This document shows, one piece after another, positions 44,382-52,184 of a DNA stretch of 64,000 bases. This DNA is from Myceligenerans pegani (GTDB lineage: Bacteria; Actinomycetota; Actinomycetes; Actinomycetales; Cellulomonadaceae): assembly GCF_014892515.1 (NCBI RefSeq), contig NZ_JADBGR010000077.1, positions 99,364 through 163,363 of the forward strand, in the 5' to 3' direction. Position 1 is the first letter of the stretch; each line of letters begins with the position of its first letter. Both the position numbers and the translations under genes were made by a program. Below the pieces are notes generated by a model. That model was not told where the DNA came from. It saw only the letters and a list, made by a program, of their open reading frames with translations, and did no database searches.

Positions 44382-45077
44382 ATGGTTACTGACTCTGACG
44401 ACCCGCTGAGGGATGCTCTCCCAGACGCGATCGCGGCGGGTGGCCTAGCACTCGCCGCCAGTGGTTCACCGATCGCGGCGTTCCTCTCCGGGATGACGCC
44501 GATCGTGACCAAGGCCCTAGGACTGGCTATGGGTGAGTGGAGCACGGCAGCCAACAAACGTGCCGAGGCTCTCCTGCACGAGACAGCTGACGCTATGGGT
44601 GGTGAGCAGGCCATGGCGGAAGCCATCAACTCCAATCCCACGCGGCGGGAATTGACGGCGGACACGGTCGTAGCTTCCGCCAAGGTCCGCCTGCCATCAG
44701 GCGTGCGCGCGATGGGTCGCGCATTGGCCGAAGGACTCCTGCATGACGGCACCCCGCCGGACGTTGCACGATTCACAATTGAAGCGCTCCAAGCAATCCA
44801 GCCGATCGACGCGGCGGTCCTTGACCGAATCAGTCAGATCGACGGCACATCGCCCAACGACATGCGCGTTGCCATGCCGCACTTCGTGCCAGTCCTCCCG
44901 CAAATCCTCGCGAGACTTAACCGTGAAGGGCTCATCGAGGAGAACCCCCCGAAGAACGTCATTGCCTCGCCCGGTGGCCCGCCAAACGCTTACCGACTGA
45001 CGCTTTTCGGCCGAAGCGCCCTGGACCGCTTGCACGACGCCGGCTACGACGGTGCTTCCGACGCGCTGGACGCGTGA
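44382..45077 (+). CDS. protein of unknown function in tRNA-Arg island
   Basis: 231 residues from ATG 44382, 27 bp after the antitoxin-like gene. Residues about 13-52 are a weakly hydrophobic Ala/Gly-rich stretch (DAIAAGGLALAASGSPIAAF) followed by helical sequence. The last 70 residues (QILARLNREGLIEENPPKNV, AYRLTLFGRSALDRLHDAGY) look like a winged-helix fold with a phenylalanine-rich end. Codon use is less GC-biased than in the neighbours. No family recognised. Confidence 0.6.
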   Translation: MVTDSDDPLRDALPDAIAAGGLALAASGSPIAAFLSGMTPIVTKALGLAMGEWSTAANKRAEALLHETADAMGGEQAMAEAINSNPTRRELTADTVVASAKVRLPSGVRAMGRALAEGLLHDGTPPDVARFTIEALQAIQPIDAAVLDRISQIDGTSPNDMRVAMPHFVPVLPQILARLNREGLIEENPPKNVIASPGGPPNAYRLTLFGRSALDRLHDAGYDGASDALDA

Positions 45078-45171
45078 GGACTTTCCTTACTGGCTCAAGG
45101 CGCGGCTCCGCCCCGCGGGCGGGCGCGCGTCGAGTCTCCGCGCTCATGCGGATCAGCCATAGGCCGAGATT

Positions 45172-45203
45172 CTCCGGAGCAGAAGGTCGGGGATCCGAAT
45201 CCC
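45172..45203 (+). repeat. partial tRNA-Arg copy, probable att scar
   Basis: Thirty-two bases matching 42908-42939 of tRNA-Arg with two mismatches, the first 21 identical. It has no acceptor stem or D-arm, so it is not a tRNA gene. It lies between the unknown gene and the XRE regulator and probably marks the far end of a former element. Confidence 0.7.
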
Positions 45204-45346
45204 CATCCTTCGCCCAGGTCCGAGCCCTCGGTAGCCGCAGAATCGAGCGGTTAGCGAGGGCTCGCCGCTTTCGGGGAGGGCCGTTCTGGGAGAATTGTGA
45301 GAACTTTCCTCGGCAAACGGCCTTCGACAACGCCTGGGCAGGGTCC

Positions 45347-46291
45347 TCAAGCGTCGGTCATGTCTGGGTCGATCTTGCGGAGCGTCGAGGCGAGCCATTC
45401 GGTACGCCGGTGCTCCGGCGGCATCTCGGCCAGCCCCGCAGTGGCTTCCTCGATCGCTTGCGCGGTGTCTCCGAGCAGGGTGAGCACGGCTCCGCGTTGG
45501 ACGGCACCGAATCCGGGAGTGAACCAGTACAACGAAGAGGGTGGCGGCTCCGCGTCGCGTGCGTCCTCGATCGCGTCGTCAGCCATGTTGAGCACGTCCC
45601 GGGCCTCGGTGGTCTCTCCGAGGCTGGCCAGCAGCTCGGAGCGTCGCAGCGCCGCGTAGGCGCGCAGAGTCGGGTGAGCACCACGGACGGACAGCGCCCC
45701 GTCCGACAGGTCGATGGTCTCCCCGAGAACCCCGGTGGCGCTCCAGGTCACCGTGGCGGCGAACGTCAGCGCGTGCGCCATCCTGTTCGGCTCTCCGACC
45801 TCGCCCGCCAGTTCGACCGCAGCCGCCATGCTCCGCCGCGCGGCAGTGTCCGCACCTACGGCATGCTCCAGCCATCCGCGATACTGCGTGACCTCGGCCG
45901 CGAGGTGCAGCGCCCGCTCACGCACGGGGGCGCTGGCCTCGCGGGCAAGCTGGTCCACCGTCGCGGACATCCCCCGCACCGCCGGTAGGACGGACAGGAC
46001 ACCCGTGGTGTCCTCGATCCGACGCAGAGCTCCGAGCATGGTTGCGACCTGGTCCAGCGTGGCGGCGTCCACGCTGGCGGCGGAGCGAGTCACGGTGACC
46101 AGTCGGCCCAGGTCCGTCGTCCCCAGCACTCGCTGGTAGGCGTCCGCGACGCCAGCGGGTACGGGCCGCTCTCCGTTCTCGATCAGGGACAGGTACCCGG
46201 CGTTGTAGTGCGTCCTCGCGGCCATGGTGCGCAGCGTGATGCCCGCGGCCTCACGCGCCGCGCGGAGCAATGGTCCCGGGGATTCCGCCAC
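45347..46291 (-). CDS. XRE-family regulator with TPR-like C-terminus
   Basis: 314 residues from GTG 46291 (VAESPGPLLRAAREAAG). Helix-turn-helix at about 8-60 (ITLRTMAARTHYNAGYLSLI, ENGERPVPAGVADAYQRVLG). The remaining 240 residues are helical repeats (ELAGEVGEPNRMAHALTFAA, LRRSELLASLGETTEARDVL) like the tetratricopeptide part of such regulators. Proteins of this build are common on actinomycete integrative and conjugative elements. Divergent from the three small genes at 46439-47324, which it may control. TGCAAAC occurs twice in the intervening 147 bp. Confidence 0.85.
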   Translation of the reverse strand: MAESPGPLLRAAREAAGITLRTMAARTHYNAGYLSLIENGERPVPAGVADAYQRVLGTTDLGRLVTVTRSAASVDAATLDQVATMLGALRRIEDTTGVLSVLPAVRGMSATVDQLAREASAPVRERALHLAAEVTQYRGWLEHAVGADTAARRSMAAAVELAGEVGEPNRMAHALTFAATVTWSATGVLGETIDLSDGALSVRGAHPTLRAYAALRRSELLASLGETTEARDVLNMADDAIEDARDAEPPPSSLYWFTPGFGAVQRGAVLTLLGDTAQAIEEATAGLAEMPPEHRRTEWLASTLRKIDPDMTDA

Positions 46292-46438
46292 GAACTCAGG
46301 CTAACCGGGCGCACCCCATCGGGGGGAGACCTGCGCAACATCGAGGTTGCAAACACCTGCAAACGCGCCAGCCCTTCCGGCTCCCGTCGCACGCCAACAC
46401 CCTTGAATTCGTACTCGACCGAACGAAGGGGTCTCGCG

Positions 46439-46852
46439 ATGCGAGTCGACGGAAAACCGGGCAGGGTGCTCGGCATCAGGGATGTGGTGGGGCTGGTGGA
46501 CGGATGGCTGTCGGCCATCGGCCCGGAGCGGATCGACGTGGTGACCACCACGCGAAGCCGAGTGAGCCTGCACCCTCGCGACCTGTCCGAGAGCGAGCAG
46601 ATCGCCCGTGAGCTGGGCTGTGTCTCGCCGCTGGACCACAGGACGACGGTCCCCGGCTACACCCTGTGGAGCGGCACCCGGGACGGCATCGAAGTACAGG
46701 TTCGGGCGGCGCTTCGCCGCCCGGTGGGAACCATCGGCCCCCGGTGCTACGCGCCGGACTGTGACGGCATCGCGGAGCTTGGCGAGGCGTACTGCTGGCA
46801 GCACGTCGGCTCGGACGACTGGGTGGAAAGGCTACGAAGGGGCGAGCGATGA
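46439..46852 (+). CDS. small protein with Cys/His cluster, unknown
   Basis: 137 residues from ATG 46439 with AAGGGG upstream. The N-terminal 90 residues contain VVGLVDGWLSAIGPERIDVV and LHPRDLSESEQIARELG. Near the end CYAPDCDGIAELGEAYCWQH gives a C-x4-C-x10-C-x2-H pattern suited to zinc binding. No family recognised. First of three genes joined by ATGA overlaps. Confidence 0.65.
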   Translation: MRVDGKPGRVLGIRDVVGLVDGWLSAIGPERIDVVTTTRSRVSLHPRDLSESEQIARELGCVSPLDHRTTVPGYTLWSGTRDGIEVQVRAALRRPVGTIGPRCYAPDCDGIAELGEAYCWQHVGSDDWVERLRRGER

Positions 46853-47046
46853 GCGCGGACGCCGAGCGAGCGACCTTGACGCCGAACGCGCACGTGGTCA
46901 TCACGTCCGGCCGGTTCGCGTGGATGGCGGGGCGGCTCACGGGGACGAGCGCCGAGCGGGCAGGCGTGGACCTGGGCGTGTCGATCGATGGCGGCAACGG
47001 CATCGTGAGCGTACCGGTCTGGGCGGTGCGGGAGGTCGAGCGATGA
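46849..47046 (+). CDS. small unknown protein
   Basis: 65 residues, ATG overlapping the previous stop. TPNAHVVITSGRFAWMAGRL and GGNGIVSVPVWAVREVER suggest a small beta-barrel, SH3/KOW-like fold; this is a guess from the alternating hydrophobic pattern. Coupled to both neighbours. Confidence 0.55.
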   Translation: MSADAERATLTPNAHVVITSGRFAWMAGRLTGTSAERAGVDLGVSIDGGNGIVSVPVWAVREVER

Positions 47047-47324
47047 CGGGCGACATCACGCCGGACCGATGGGACGACGGCGCGTTCTACGAAGTCGATC
47101 CACGCGACCGGCCGCCGCGTCGGTGGAAGGTCGGTGACCGCGTACGGCGCGTGGACGGCCCGCCCGTCCTGCTCGGATCGGTCGGCACCGTCGTCGCGGT
47201 GGACATCCCGGGTCTGTGGCCGATCCGCGTTCAGGTAGATCGGCGGATCGGGTTCGGCGAGGTGCTGTGCGCGGCGAACGAGCTGGCTCCCGAAGACGAG
47301 GCGGCAGACGACGAAACGAATTGA
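47043..47324 (+). CDS. small unknown protein, SH3-like pattern
   Basis: 93 residues, ATG 47043 overlapping the previous stop. RWKVGDRVRRVDGPPVLLG and VGTVVAVDIPGLWPIRVQVD resemble KOW/SH3-barrel segments; the tail is acidic (NELAPEDEAADDETN). Last clear gene of the overlapping trio before a terminator. Function unknown. Confidence 0.6.
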   Translation: MTGDITPDRWDDGAFYEVDPRDRPPRRWKVGDRVRRVDGPPVLLGSVGTVVAVDIPGLWPIRVQVDRRIGFGEVLCAANELAPEDEAADDETN

Positions 47325-47461
47325 AGAACGTCGATACATCAGATCAGAGCGATTTGGTGGAGGTTCCCCGCGGGCGCATGGGACGGCAGGCGGCGTGTGC
47401 TCTCTTCGAGAGCGACGCCGTCTCGTCATTGCTTGATGCGTTCAAGCTCGCCGTGCCATGA
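47321..47461 (+). CDS. possible very small gene
   Basis: An open frame from TTG 47321 to TGA 47461 would read 46 residues including VPRGRMGRQAACALFESDAV and SSLLDAFKLAVP. Start codon is weak, no clear ribosome site is present, and no family is recognised. It ends 13 bases before the terminator hairpin, so something may be transcribed here. Confidence 0.25.
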   Translation: MKNVDTSDQSDLVEVPRGRMGRQAACALFESDAVSSLLDAFKLAVP

Positions 47462-47474
47462 TCGCAGCACACCA

Positions 47475-47500
47475 CCCGGCGCCGGCAGGCGTCGGGTTTT
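47475..47500 (+). terminator. intrinsic terminator ending the small-gene operon
   Basis: Nine-bp stem CCCGGCGCC/GGCGTCGGG (one G-T pair) with loop GGCA, followed by TTTTCTCTT. Classical rho-independent form, the best of this kind in the window. Confidence 0.85.
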
Positions 47501-47570
47501 CTCTTGTCCGGGTGGCGTGCCCGCGGATCGGTTTTACACCGATGACCGGGTTGCCGGTATCGTCCGCCAC

Positions 47571-48179
47571 ATGTCCGATGCGATGGCAACCGATCAGACC
47601 GCGGCAAGCACATCCACAGGCCCCGCCTCCCCCGCCACCGGCGACGTCGTCGAGCTCTTCCCGTCGCGCGGGCACGTGGCCACGCTCGCGATCGCCGCGC
47701 TTGTCCTGGCGGTCGTGTGCGGCGCGGCCGCCGTCATCGGGTTCGACTCGGCGCAGGCCACGCCGTCGCCCACGGCGCTCGTCGTCACCACCACCGGAGC
47801 CGTCGGCGTCCTCATGGCGCTCGGCGCCGGACTCATCGCGGTCCGGCGCATGCTCGTGGCGCGCTGGCCGGTGCTGATCGTCGACGACGAGGGCTTCACC
47901 GACTGGCTCCCCAACCTCGGCGTCGAACGCGTCGAGTGGTCCGAGGTCACCGGAATCCGGGACGCGAGCCTGGCGGGCCGCGCGGTGGTCGCCATCGACG
48001 TCACCGACCCCGATGCCGTCGTCGAACGCCAGCGGACCGCCGTCCGGCGCTTCGCCGCGGCGACGAACCAGCGGCTCGCCGGGACGCCCGTCGTGCTGAA
48101 GCCGGGCAGCATCGACGCCTCCGCGGAGCAGATCAAGGCCGCCCTCGCACCGTACGTCGCCACCCGGTCGCGCGAGTAG
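47571..48179 (+). CDS. STM3941-like small membrane protein
   Basis: 202 residues from ATG 47571. Two membrane helices (about 37-60 and 70-90) precede a soluble C-terminal domain with VLIVDDEGFTDWLPNLGVER and EWSEVTGIRDASL, resembling the PH-like domain of STM3941-type proteins. Function unknown. Stands alone between the island terminator and the CYTH gene. Confidence 0.6.
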   Translation: MSDAMATDQTAASTSTGPASPATGDVVELFPSRGHVATLAIAALVLAVVCGAAAVIGFDSAQATPSPTALVVTTTGAVGVLMALGAGLIAVRRMLVARWPVLIVDDEGFTDWLPNLGVERVEWSEVTGIRDASLAGRAVVAIDVTDPDAVVERQRTAVRRFAAATNQRLAGTPVVLKPGSIDASAEQIKAALAPYVATRSRE

Positions 48180-48283
48180 GAGGCCAGACGCCGGGGCGGG
48201 CATGACGGACCGGGGTGGACAACGATTGCCCCCGCTTGTGTAGACTTCCTTACAGACCTGACATGGGCGACAGGGGACCTGCC

Positions 48284-48949
48284 ATGAGCGACGTCGACAA
48301 GGCCGGCCACGACGTCGGCCCGGACACCGGCTACCGCGATTTCGAGTTCGAGAGGCGCTTCTTCGTGCGGGACTTCCCCCGCGCGCTCCGCGACGCCCCG
48401 GCGCTCATCCTCCAGTCCTACTACGTGGCCGACGACGGCTACGCGCTCCGGGTCCGCGTCCAGGCGAGCGACGTCGAGGCGCCGCAGGAGCCCGGCACGG
48501 GCGCGGACGACATCCTGCGCGAGCACGCCGCGCGAATCGACTTCGCGGCCGTGACGGTCAAGGGGCCGGCCGTCGGCGGCACCCGCTACGAGGCCGAACG
48601 CCCCCTCGACCCGAGCATCGCCGTCGAACTGGTCCGGCGCGGCGGACATCCCGTGGTCAAGACGCGATACGCCGCGTGGCTCGGCGCCGACGGCTGGTCG
48701 ATCGACGTGTTCGGCGGGGCGAACCACCCGCTGATCATCGCCGAGTGCGAACGCTCCCGGCCGGTCACCGGGCTCCAGATCCCCGATTTCTGCGTCACCG
48801 AGATCACCGACGACGCCCGGTTCTCCAACGACTCGCTCGCCATGCGGCCGTACGGCGAGTGGTCGACGGCGTTCGACGCCGAGCTCGCCGCGCAGGGCCC
48901 CCGCTTTCGCCAGGATTTCGGGCCGAACACCCGCATCAGCACAAGCTGA
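48284..48949 (+). CDS. CYTH-domain protein
   Basis: 221 residues from ATG 48284. CYTH (triphosphate tunnel metalloenzyme) fold: the N-terminal E-x-E-x-K motif appears as EFERRF with Arg in place of Lys. It is followed by ALRVRV, VKGP, YEAERPL, KTRYAAWLGADGWSIDVFGG, IIAECE and a C-terminal CVTEITDDARFSNDSLA. Relatives hydrolyse triphosphates such as thiamine triphosphate or tripolyphosphate, or are class IV adenylate cyclases. Activity cannot be assigned. A possible -10 TAGACT lies at 48241. Confidence 0.85.
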   Translation: MSDVDKAGHDVGPDTGYRDFEFERRFFVRDFPRALRDAPALILQSYYVADDGYALRVRVQASDVEAPQEPGTGADDILREHAARIDFAAVTVKGPAVGGTRYEAERPLDPSIAVELVRRGGHPVVKTRYAAWLGADGWSIDVFGGANHPLIIAECERSRPVTGLQIPDFCVTEITDDARFSNDSLAMRPYGEWSTAFDAELAAQGPRFRQDFGPNTRISTS

Positions 48950-49106
48950 TCGGCCGGCCCGGGAGGTCCCGGCACGCCCTTCGACGGGTCGGGCGGAGCC
49001 TGCCCAGCAGTACGCGACCCGGCACCGCCGCCCGGCGAGTGCACGTCAAAGGACACCCACAGCCCGCTGGGCGACGCCGTACAGACGCCGGTCATAACTT
49101 CGCCTC

Positions 49107-50018
49107 ATGACCACGACACAGAAACCCTCCGCAACGACCACCGAGGCCGACGCCCCCGAGCCCCACGACCTCGGCCTCTCCCACGACCTGCCGACGCTCC
49201 TGAACCGGCGCCGCGCCCTGGGCCTGATCAGCGCAACCGGCCTCGCCGCCGCCCTGGCCGCGTGCACCGGGGGCGGCGGCACCGGCTCCACGACCTCGGC
49301 CGGGACGCCCGACGGCGGACCGGGTGGCACCCCGCCGGACGGCGGCCCGAGCGGCAGCGGCGGCGGCGAGGTCTCGCAGGCCGACGTCGGCGAGGGCGAG
49401 ATCCCCGAGGAGACCAACGGGCCCTACCCGGCCGACGGCACCAACGGCGTCAACATCCTGACCGAGACCGGTGTGGTGCGCAGCGACATCACGACGAGCT
49501 TCGGAGAATCCTCCGGCACGGCGGAGGGCATCCCGCTCACCGTCACCTTCACGGTGGTCGACGTCTCCGGCGAGGGCGACGCCGGCACGCCCGTCGTGGG
49601 CGCGGCCGTCTACGCCTGGCACTGCGACCGCGACGGCAAGTACTCGATGTACGACCTCGAGGATCAGAACTACCTGCGCGGCGTCCAGGAGACCGACGCC
49701 GCCGGCAAGGTCACCTTCACCTCGATCTTCCCGGGCTGCTACGCGGGCCGGTGGCCGCACATCCACTTCGAGATCTATCCGTCGCTCGACGACGCCACCT
49801 CTGCCACCAACCGGCAGCGCACGTCACAGCTCGCCTTCCCGGAGGACGCCTGCGGCGAGGTGTACGCCACCGAGGGCTACGAACAGAGCGTCACCAACCT
49901 GGCGGGCATCACCCTGGACACCGACAACGTGTTCTCGGACGGCTACTCGCTCCAGATGGCGAGGTGCTCGGGCTCGGTCGCGGACGGCTACACGGCCACC
50001 CTGACCGTGCCGATCTGA
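49107..50018 (+). CDS. lipoprotein with intradiol ring-cleavage dioxygenase domain
   Basis: 303 residues from ATG 49107. Twin-Arg-like NRRRALGLI before a hydrophobic stretch ending in the lipobox AALAAC, then a Gly/Ser/Pro-rich linker, so it is probably exported by Tat and lipid-anchored. The C-terminal beta-sandwich holds candidate iron ligands: Tyr in VYAWHCDRDGKYS, Tyr in QNYLRGV and the H-x-H of RWPHIHFEIYP. Cytoplasmic relatives cleave catechols or protocatechuate. Extracytoplasmic members of this type are widespread in actinobacteria with unknown substrates. Confidence 0.88.
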   Translation: MTTTQKPSATTTEADAPEPHDLGLSHDLPTLLNRRRALGLISATGLAAALAACTGGGGTGSTTSAGTPDGGPGGTPPDGGPSGSGGGEVSQADVGEGEIPEETNGPYPADGTNGVNILTETGVVRSDITTSFGESSGTAEGIPLTVTFTVVDVSGEGDAGTPVVGAAVYAWHCDRDGKYSMYDLEDQNYLRGVQETDAAGKVTFTSIFPGCYAGRWPHIHFEIYPSLDDATSATNRQRTSQLAFPEDACGEVYATEGYEQSVTNLAGITLDTDNVFSDGYSLQMARCSGSVADGYTATLTVPI

Positions 50019-50055
50019 TCCCGCGCCGATCTGCGGCCCGGACCCGGGGCTGGTG

Positions 50056-50970
50056 TCAGCCCTTCCAGAGGCCGAGGCCGGCCACGCCCTCGACGTACTC
50101 CCAGTGCCAGGGCTCGTACTTCTCGCCGCCCACCTGGGCCCACGCCGGGTTCTGCCAGCCGTACGCGGGCGCGTTCGCCCACAGCCACGAGTAGATCTCG
50201 CTGTTGCTGGTCTCCTGCTTGCAGATGTCGATCGCGAGGCCCCAGCCGTGGTTCGAGGTACCCGGCGACGCCGCCCAGTAGCCGAGCTGGGCCTTCACCG
50301 CGTACTGCGTGTCCAGGTCGCGATAGCTCGCGACCAGGCACAGGTCCCGTCCGAACTGCGCGCGGAACGCCCCGTTGAGGGCGGACAGGCTGATCGCGGC
50401 GTCGGGCCGCAGCTGCTCGCCGTCCTGCCACAGCTCGCACAGCGAGTGGTCGGCGAGCAGCCCGTTGCCGCCCTCGACGGGCGCGTCGGGATCACAGTTC
50501 GGGAGCGGGCTCCGCTCGGCCTCACGGCTGGCGGACCGCGTCTCGGTGCGCTCGATCCTCGGCGCGGCCATCACGTTCTCCGACGCACGGGGCGCCGTCC
50601 TCGGCTCGGTGACCAGGTCGAGGGGCGAGGGGCCCGTCGGGTCGGCCGCCACCTCGAAGGGCGACTCCCCGCTGCGCTCGGCCTGCTGCCCGAGCGGCAC
50701 CCCGATCGTGGCCGCCGCGAGGGTGCCGAGCACGGCGGTGCGGGACAGGAATCGCTGGGCGGGCGCGGTGCGCGCTCCGTCGGCGGGCGCCTCGCGCCCG
50801 GTACGGAAGTTCCGCGCGGGCCGGGCACCCCGGCGGATCGCCTGGCTCCGCTCCAACGCTTCGCGCCGGGCACGCCGGGTGGGGTACGCAGGCGATGTGC
50901 CTGGGCCGACCGCTGGCTCCACTGCTCCTCCGAGGTCGCAGCCGCACCCCCCAACGCGGCCGATCGTCAT
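50056..50970 (-). CDS. VanY-type D-alanyl-D-alanine carboxypeptidase
   Basis: 304 residues from ATG 50970. A 70-residue basic cytoplasmic lead precedes one membrane helix (about 73-93, RTAVLGTLAAATIGVPLG). The C-terminal peptidase domain has VASYRDLDTQ, zinc motif SNHGWGLAIDIC and WHWEYVEG. It should trim D-Ala from cell-wall peptides outside the membrane. GTG starts within the long lead are possible. Converges on the dioxygenase-like gene with 37 bp between stops. Confidence 0.88.
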   Translation of the reverse strand: MTIGRVGGCGCDLGGAVEPAVGPGTSPAYPTRRARREALERSQAIRRGARPARNFRTGREAPADGARTAPAQRFLSRTAVLGTLAAATIGVPLGQQAERSGESPFEVAADPTGPSPLDLVTEPRTAPRASENVMAAPRIERTETRSASREAERSPLPNCDPDAPVEGGNGLLADHSLCELWQDGEQLRPDAAISLSALNGAFRAQFGRDLCLVASYRDLDTQYAVKAQLGYWAASPGTSNHGWGLAIDICKQETSNSEIYSWLWANAPAYGWQNPAWAQVGGEKYEPWHWEYVEGVAGLGLWKG

Positions 50971-51104
50971 CCGGCCTCGACCATATCCGCCGCTCGCATC
51001 GGGTGCCAAGCCGGGCACGACGCAAATACAGGAAATGCCACCCGTAGGCCTCTTGCCCCGAACGCCGTCACCTGCGCAGCATGACGTCACCGCGCTGCAC
51101 GGCG

Positions 51105-52184
51105 TCAACGGCGCTGCATCGCGTCCCGCACCTCGCCCACGAGTTCCTCGAGGATGTCCTCCAGGAAGACGACGCCCTGGAGCTCCCCACCCGCTCCGAC
51201 CACCCGCGCCAGGTGTGCCCCGGACCGCTGCATGACGCGCAGCGTGTCCTCGACCTCGTCGTCCGGCCGCACGTTCGCCAGCGCGCGCACGCGCCAGAGC
51301 GCCACGGGCTCGGTCCGCGCCTCGCCGGTCGCGTACAACACGTCCTTGAGGTGCAGGTACCCGATCAGGCGTTCGTCGTCGACCACAGGGGTACCCGGGA
51401 CGCCGTTGTCCTCGGGCGCCGCGGCGGACAGCACCGGGAACCGCGAGAAGCCGTGCTCGGCCACGAGCCGCTCGACGTCGTCGGGCGTCACGCCCTCGGT
51501 CAGCGTGACCAGCGACCCCACGGGGACCATCACGTCGCCGGCGGTCTTCTCGGAGAACTCCAGGGCACCCGACAGCAGCCCCAGGTCGTCCTGCAGCACG
51601 CCCTCGGCCTGGGAGTGCTCCACGATCGACTGCACCTCCTCGGCCGTGAACGCGGAGGCGACCTCGTCGCGCGGCTCGACGCCGGTCAGCCGCACGGCGT
51701 GGTTGGCGAGCCAGTTCAGCGCCGTGATGATCGGCCGCACGACGCGGGCCAGGAGCACAAGCGGCGGCCCGAACCACAGCACGGCCCTCTCCGGCGCGGA
51801 GACCGCCAGGTTCTTCGGCACCATCTCGCCGAGCACCACGTGCAGGTAGACGACGATCGCGAGCGCGATCGCCATGGCGATCGGGTGGGCCAGTTCCTCG
51901 ACGCCGAGCGCGTGCAGCGGCGTCTCGAGCAGGTGCGCGAGCGCCGGCTCGGCCACGATCCCGAGCCCGGTCGAGCACACGGTGACGCCGAGCTGCGCGC
52001 ACGCCAGCATGAGCGAGACGTGCTCCATCGCCCAGAGCACCGTCTGCGCGCGGCGGTTCCCCGCGGCCGCGAGCGGCTCGATCTGGGACCGTTTCGCGGA
52101 CAGCACGGCGAACTCGGCCCCGACGAAGAAGGCGTTCCCCGCCAGCAGCACGACGGCGACGGCGATCGCGGTGGTGGTGCTCAT
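51105..52184 (-). CDS. CNNM/hemolysin C-like transporter with CBS domains, second gene
   Basis: 359 residues from ATG 52184 in a 4-bp overlap with the upstream gene. N-terminal CNNM transmembrane domain (residues 1-200, three or four helices; FFVGAEFAVLSAKRSQIE, EMVPKNLAVSAP), then a CBS pair (about 210-345; SRFPVLSA, LIGYLHLKDVLYATGE). It lacks the C-terminal CorC_HlyC domain found in its partner. CNNM proteins are linked to Mg2+/Co2+ transport or efflux. Probably works with the overlapping upstream paralogue. Confidence 0.9.
   Translation of the reverse strand: MSTTTAIAVAVVLLAGNAFFVGAEFAVLSAKRSQIEPLAAAGNRRAQTVLWAMEHVSLMLACAQLGVTVCSTGLGIVAEPALAHLLETPLHALGVEELAHPIAMAIALAIVVYLHVVLGEMVPKNLAVSAPERAVLWFGPPLVLLARVVRPIITALNWLANHAVRLTGVEPRDEVASAFTAEEVQSIVEHSQAEGVLQDDLGLLSGALEFSEKTAGDVMVPVGSLVTLTEGVTPDDVERLVAEHGFSRFPVLSAAAPEDNGVPGTPVVDDERLIGYLHLKDVLYATGEARTEPVALWRVRALANVRPDDEVEDTLRVMQRSGAHLARVVGAGGELQGVVFLEDILEELVGEVRDAMQRR

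Noticed and set aside
45172..45210. Second tRNA-Arg gene
   Set aside because: Only the 3' half is present; no D-arm or acceptor stem can be formed.
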